This document shows, in pieces, positions 5,409-5,921 of a stretch of DNA of 5,921 bases (the stretch's first letter is position 1; every line of letters starts with the position of its first letter). The DNA lies in NCBI GenBank assembly GCA_049680295.1, contig JBAUHN010000397.1:1-5921 (forward strand), read 5' to 3'. Position numbers and translations under genes: made by a program. Under the pieces are notes generated by a model, which was given only the letters and a program-made list of their open reading frames with translations, was not told the DNA's origin and searched no databases. This stretch comes from JBAUHN01 sp049680295. Lineage in GTDB: Bacteria; Pseudomonadota; Alphaproteobacteria; Rhodobacterales; Rhodobacteraceae.

Positions 5409-5921
5409 ATGAGTGAAATGTTGACCGGTATGTTGAAAGACAAGACAGCGCTGATATCGGGGGGTGCCCGCGGCATCGGCCGCGCCACTGCCATTTTGTT
5501 TGCCCGCGAAGGCGCCCGGGTTGCAGTTGCCGATCTTGATGAAGACGGCGCCAACGAAACGGTCGCAATGATAGAAAAGGCCGGTGGCCAGGCCATTGCC
5601 ATCGGCGTTGAAATCACCCAGCCCGCGCAGGTCAATGCCATGGTAGACAGCGCAGTGAAGGCATTCGGCCGCCTGGATTGTGCGTTTAACAACGCCGGTA
5701 TTGCGGCCTATCAGGTTGGCGCGAAGGGTCAGAAAACAGCCGAATGGTCTGAAGAAGCATTTGACCGGATGATTGCAGTCAACCTGAAAGGGGTGTGGCT
5801 TGCGATGCGTGCCCAGTTAGACGTAATGACCAAACAAGGCGGTGGTGCGATTGTCAATACAGCGTCAATTGCCGGTCTGGTTGGCCTGCCTATGTCCAGC
5901 GCTTACGTTGCATCCATACAC
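5409..5921 (+). CDS. Classical SDR-family oxidoreductase, N-terminal part (3' truncated), catalytic Lys replaced by Ile
   Basis: The visible 171 residues are the Rossmann half of a classical short-chain dehydrogenase/reductase (normally about 250 residues). They show the cofactor glycine motif SGGARGIG (17-24), an acidic residue after the second strand (VADLD, D42) that usually favours NAD(H), NNAG (94-97), the catalytic Asn in AVNLKG (N125), Ser in NTASIAG (S153) and Tyr in AYVAS (Y166). Ser to Tyr spacing is 13, as usual. The YxxxK lysine should be residue 170, but its codon (5916-5918) is ATA, Ile, followed by His as in common YVASKH sequences. One base change from AAA would explain it. 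This may be a real inactivation or an error near the end of the sequence. Family chemistry is NAD(P)-dependent alcohol/ketone interconversion. It is divergent from the operon across a regulatory region; substrate unknown. Confidence 0.93.
   Translation, partial: MSEMLTGMLKDKTALISGGARGIGRATAILFAREGARVAVADLDEDGANETVAMIEKAGGQAIAIGVEITQPAQVNAMVDSAVKAFGRLDCAFNNAGIAAYQVGAKGQKTAEWSEEAFDRMIAVNLKGVWLAMRAQLDVMTKQGGGAIVNTASIAGLVGLPMSSAYVASIH

Overview
The window is a compact bacterial stretch with five genes, two of them cut by the window ends. Its moderately high G+C, strong GGAG-type ribosome binding sites and gene families (TctA-type permease, AcnA-type aconitase, isocitrate lyase/PEP mutase-fold lyase, isochorismatase-like hydrolase, classical SDR) suggest a proteobacterium. 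The lineage cannot be fixed from sequence alone. No rRNA, tRNA, mobile element or CRISPR signal was seen.

Layout. Positions 1-855 (+) hold the C-terminal part of a TctA-type permease of the tripartite tricarboxylate transporter (TTT) family. After a 62-bp convergent gap comes a tight minus-strand operon, transcribed from about 5150 down to 918: an isochorismatase-like hydrolase (5107-4529), an ICL/PEPM-superfamily C-C lyase (4484-3627) and a full-length AcnA-type aconitase (3617-918). The gaps are 44 and 9 bp, and the last Shine-Dalgarno overlaps the lyase stop codon. A 301-bp divergent regulatory region (5108-5408) carries a dyad over a plausible promoter for this operon. A classical SDR oxidoreductase begins at 5409 (+) and runs off the end.

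Working model (inference). The TTT permease, which needs TctB and a TctC binding protein not seen here, would import a tri- or dicarboxylate. The aconitase-family enzyme would hydrate or isomerise a citrate-like or unsaturated acid, and the KRCGH-type lyase would cleave the resulting 2-hydroxyacid in a retro-aldol/Claisen step. The hydrolase-fold protein and SDR could prepare or finish the substrate. This resembles the chemistry of the 2-methylcitrate cycle or the 2,3-dimethylmalate branch of nicotinate fermentation, but neither marker set is complete here, so the substrate may be unusual.

The most striking details are two apparent active-site losses. The isochorismatase-like protein has Val where the family nucleophile Cys should be. 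The SDR has Ile where the YxxxK lysine should be, although that change lies six bases from the window end and could be a sequence error. The aconitase also deviates at several normally conserved motif positions.
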